Assembly (NCBI GenBank): GCA_030606845.1
Contig: JAUWFP010000123.1
Coordinates: forward strand, 1-6,716
Length of the DNA stretch: 6,716 nucleotides
Source: Anaerolineales bacterium
Lineage (GTDB): Bacteria > Chloroflexota > Anaerolineae > Anaerolineales > E44-bin32
Reading direction: 5' to 3'
The notes under the pieces are model-generated. The model saw only the letters and a list, made by a program, of their open reading frames with translations. It was not told where the DNA came from and searched no databases. A program made the position numbers and the translations under genes. Positions within the stretch are counted from its first letter, which is position 1. Each line of letters begins with the position of its first letter. Positions 6,478 through 6,716 of this stretch are shown piece by piece.

Positions 6478-6499
6478 TTTCGTAGCGGAGACAACAGCC

Positions 6500-6716
6500 A
6501 TGAATAAATCCACATTAGAAGCAGCTCTCGGTCTAACAGCTCCATGGAAGGTCACCGAAGATCGTTTCTCTGTCAAAGAGAAACGTCTGGATATCACCAT
6601 TGATTTCGAACCCGGCAGCACATTCACCTGCCCGGACTGTGGAGCGGAAGGCGCCAAAGCACATGATACACAGGAACGAACATGGCGTCATCTGAACTTC
6701 TTCCAACATGAGACCT
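6500..6716 (+). CDS. tnp: ISL3-family transposase, N-terminal 72 residues (cut by window end)
   Basis: The frame from ATG 6500 stays open to the window end. The product begins MNKSTLEAALGL, continues with WKVTEDRFSVKEKRLDITIDF, and then shows the zinc-ribbon start FTCPDCG (residues 42-48). A HDTQERTWRHLNFFQH segment follows. CPxCG followed by R-T-W-R-H-L is the hallmark of the N-terminal zinc-binding domain of ISL3 (IS204/IS1001/IS1096/IS1165) transposases. The second Cys pair, the DNA-binding helix-turn-helix and the DDE catalytic core would lie beyond the window. GCGGAG (6485-6490), nine bases before the ATG, is a plausible ribosome binding site. Whether the full gene is intact cannot be judged here. 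Confidence 0.88.
   Translation, partial: MNKSTLEAALGLTAPWKVTEDRFSVKEKRLDITIDFEPGSTFTCPDCGAEGAKAHDTQERTWRHLNFFQHET

Larger units (their letters stand above)
6400..6716 (+). mobile_element. Left part of an ISL3-family insertion sequence (continues beyond window)
   Basis: The transposase N-terminus at 6500 identifies the family. The element's outer end is inferred to lie just after the T run, at GGTTCCTCGCTATTTTG (6400-6416), since ISL3 terminal repeats usually begin with GG and lie roughly 100 bases before the gene. An 8-base target duplication, typical of the family, would then be TTTTTTTT (6392-6399). The right end is not in the window, so the boundary cannot be confirmed. A less likely alternative start is GGCTCGGC at 6379. 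Confidence 0.55.

Noticed and set aside
6158..6657. Minus-strand open frames across the end of the coiled-coil gene and the IS start
   Set aside because: They run through the T tract, promoter and transposase N-terminus on the other strand and show no family signature.
1..6716. CRISPR array, tRNA, rRNA, phage genes or defence system
   Set aside because: No regularly spaced repeats, no cloverleaf, and no phage or defence gene signature was seen. All gene space is accounted for by housekeeping genes and one IS.

Overview
The window looks like a chromosomal housekeeping region of a Chloroflexota bacterium, most likely class Anaerolineae; the phylum is inferred, not proven. The reasons are the gene order (DAK2/FakA - DegV - DegV - recG - coaD - SepIVA-like coiled-coil gene), a RecG with a long N-terminal extension, moderate GC content and mostly weak Shine-Dalgarno sites. 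Every gene lies on the + strand, and coding density is very high up to about 6.3 kb.

Bases 1-2515 hold a lipid module. It starts with the C-terminal part of a FakA/YloV-type fatty acid kinase, whose start lies outside the window. Two DegV/FakB-type fatty-acid-binding proteins follow, the second overlapping the first by 4 bp. FakB presents a bound fatty acid to FakA for phosphorylation to acyl-phosphate. The second DegV protein keeps the ligand-head residues of the family. The first has replaced three of the expected positions and may be a specialised or non-catalytic paralogue.

Bases 2555-5700 hold recG (branched-DNA helicase) and coaD (phosphopantetheine adenylyltransferase), which share one base. 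recG carries an N-terminal extension and a low-complexity linker containing three 16-residue tandem repeats. It has no visible ribosome binding site and may be read from a leaderless transcript.

Bases 5701-6317 hold a small coiled-coil protein resembling the SepIVA/DivIVA-like proteins of Actinobacteria. It has its own possible promoter and a hairpin that abuts a strong GGAGG site. An imperfect hairpin followed by nine T residues (6352-6399) follows it and may be a terminator.

From about 6400 to the window end lies the left part of an ISL3-family insertion sequence. It has a possible terminal repeat, a perfect TATAAT box inside a palindrome, and the zinc-ribbon N-terminus of the transposase, cut by the window edge. 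The element seems to sit in or next to the T tract, where related genomes would be expected to carry DUF177 and rpmF. No clearly new biological system was found. The best leads are the asymmetric FakB pair, the hairpin before the coiled-coil gene, and the IS junction.
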